A stretch of DNA of 5,696 nucleotides from contig URVR01000112.1 of the NCBI GenBank assembly GCA_900551355.1, forward strand, positions 1-5,696. The letters run 5' to 3'. Position numbers and translations under genes: made by a program. The DNA comes from an uncultured Eubacteriales bacterium (GTDB lineage Bacteria > Bacillota > Clostridia > Oscillospirales > Oscillospiraceae). The notes beneath the pieces are model-generated. The model was not told where the DNA came from and made no database searches. It saw only the letters and a program-made list of their open reading frames with translations. Of the stretch, positions 5,659-5,696 are shown piece by piece (position 1 is the first letter of the stretch; each line of letters starts with the position of its first letter).

Positions 5659-5696
5659 CTGTCTCTTATACACATCTCCGAGCCCACGAGACGTAG
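5659..5696 (-). other. Illumina Nextera i7-side adapter (artefact)
   Basis: Bases 5659-5677 are the mosaic end CTGTCTCTTATACACATCT, 5678-5692 the tail CCGAGCCCACGAGAC, and 5693-5696 (GTAG) the first four bases of the same i7 index seen at 9-16. The block is the exact reverse complement of 13-50. It produces false peptides at this end: MYKRQ on the minus strand, fused to the spoIID frame, and VSYTHLRAHET on the plus strand. Confidence 0.98.

Noticed and set aside
1..5696. 38-base perfect inverted terminal repeats suggesting a transposon
   Set aside because: They match Nextera adapter and index sequence exactly; there is no transposase gene and no target-site duplication can be assessed.

Overview
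The window is one assembled contig from a GC-rich, spore-forming Firmicute. It is most likely a gut clostridium of the Oscillospiraceae/Ruminococcaceae type. This is inferred from a SpoIID-family protein, a DUF1540 protein, strong AGGAGG ribosome binding sites and a Gram-positive style two-component/HtrA cluster; no 16S or other taxonomic marker is present. Both ends carry Illumina Nextera adapter sequence (1-50 and 5659-5696), so the genomic DNA is about 51-5658 and the ends are assembly artefacts, not biological termini.

Left, plus strand (51-1048): the C-terminal part of a cysteine-rich DUF1540 protein, a 104-base gap holding a perfect hairpin, then two small membrane-protein genes that overlap by four bases (GTGA). 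Each of these encodes one half of a TauE/SafE (TSUP, DUF81) anion exporter, so the transporter seems to be built from two half-size subunits. A long perfect hairpin at 1028-1066 with T tracts on both strands ends this unit and the opposing one. The second half-transporter's last codons and stop lie inside it.

Middle, minus strand (4518 down to 1077): a compact operon of an OmpR/PhoB-type response regulator, its membrane histidine kinase (4 bases later) and a membrane-anchored HtrA/DegP serine protease with one PDZ domain (17 bases later). The promoter in front of the regulator has a perfect TATAAT and a poor -35. Three TT-starting hexamers at exact 11-base spacing overlap the -35 region, which looks like a binding site for an OmpR/PhoB-family regulator and suggests autoregulation. 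The likely job is sensing an envelope or secretion problem and raising the level of an extracytoplasmic quality-control protease; this is inference by analogy with CssRS-HtrA and WalRK-HtrA arrangements.

Right, minus strand (5631 down to 4615): a complete SpoIID/LytB-type peptidoglycan lytic transglycosylase with a signal/anchor segment, upstream of and co-directional with the regulator operon. Its true start is 5631; the open frame continues into adapter sequence and gives a false N-terminus.

No mobile element, CRISPR array, RNA gene or clearly new system was found. The points most worth following are the split TSUP transporter, the 11-base-period operator, the duplicated motif in the cytoplasmic tail of HtrA, and the SpoIID/two-component/HtrA neighbourhood.
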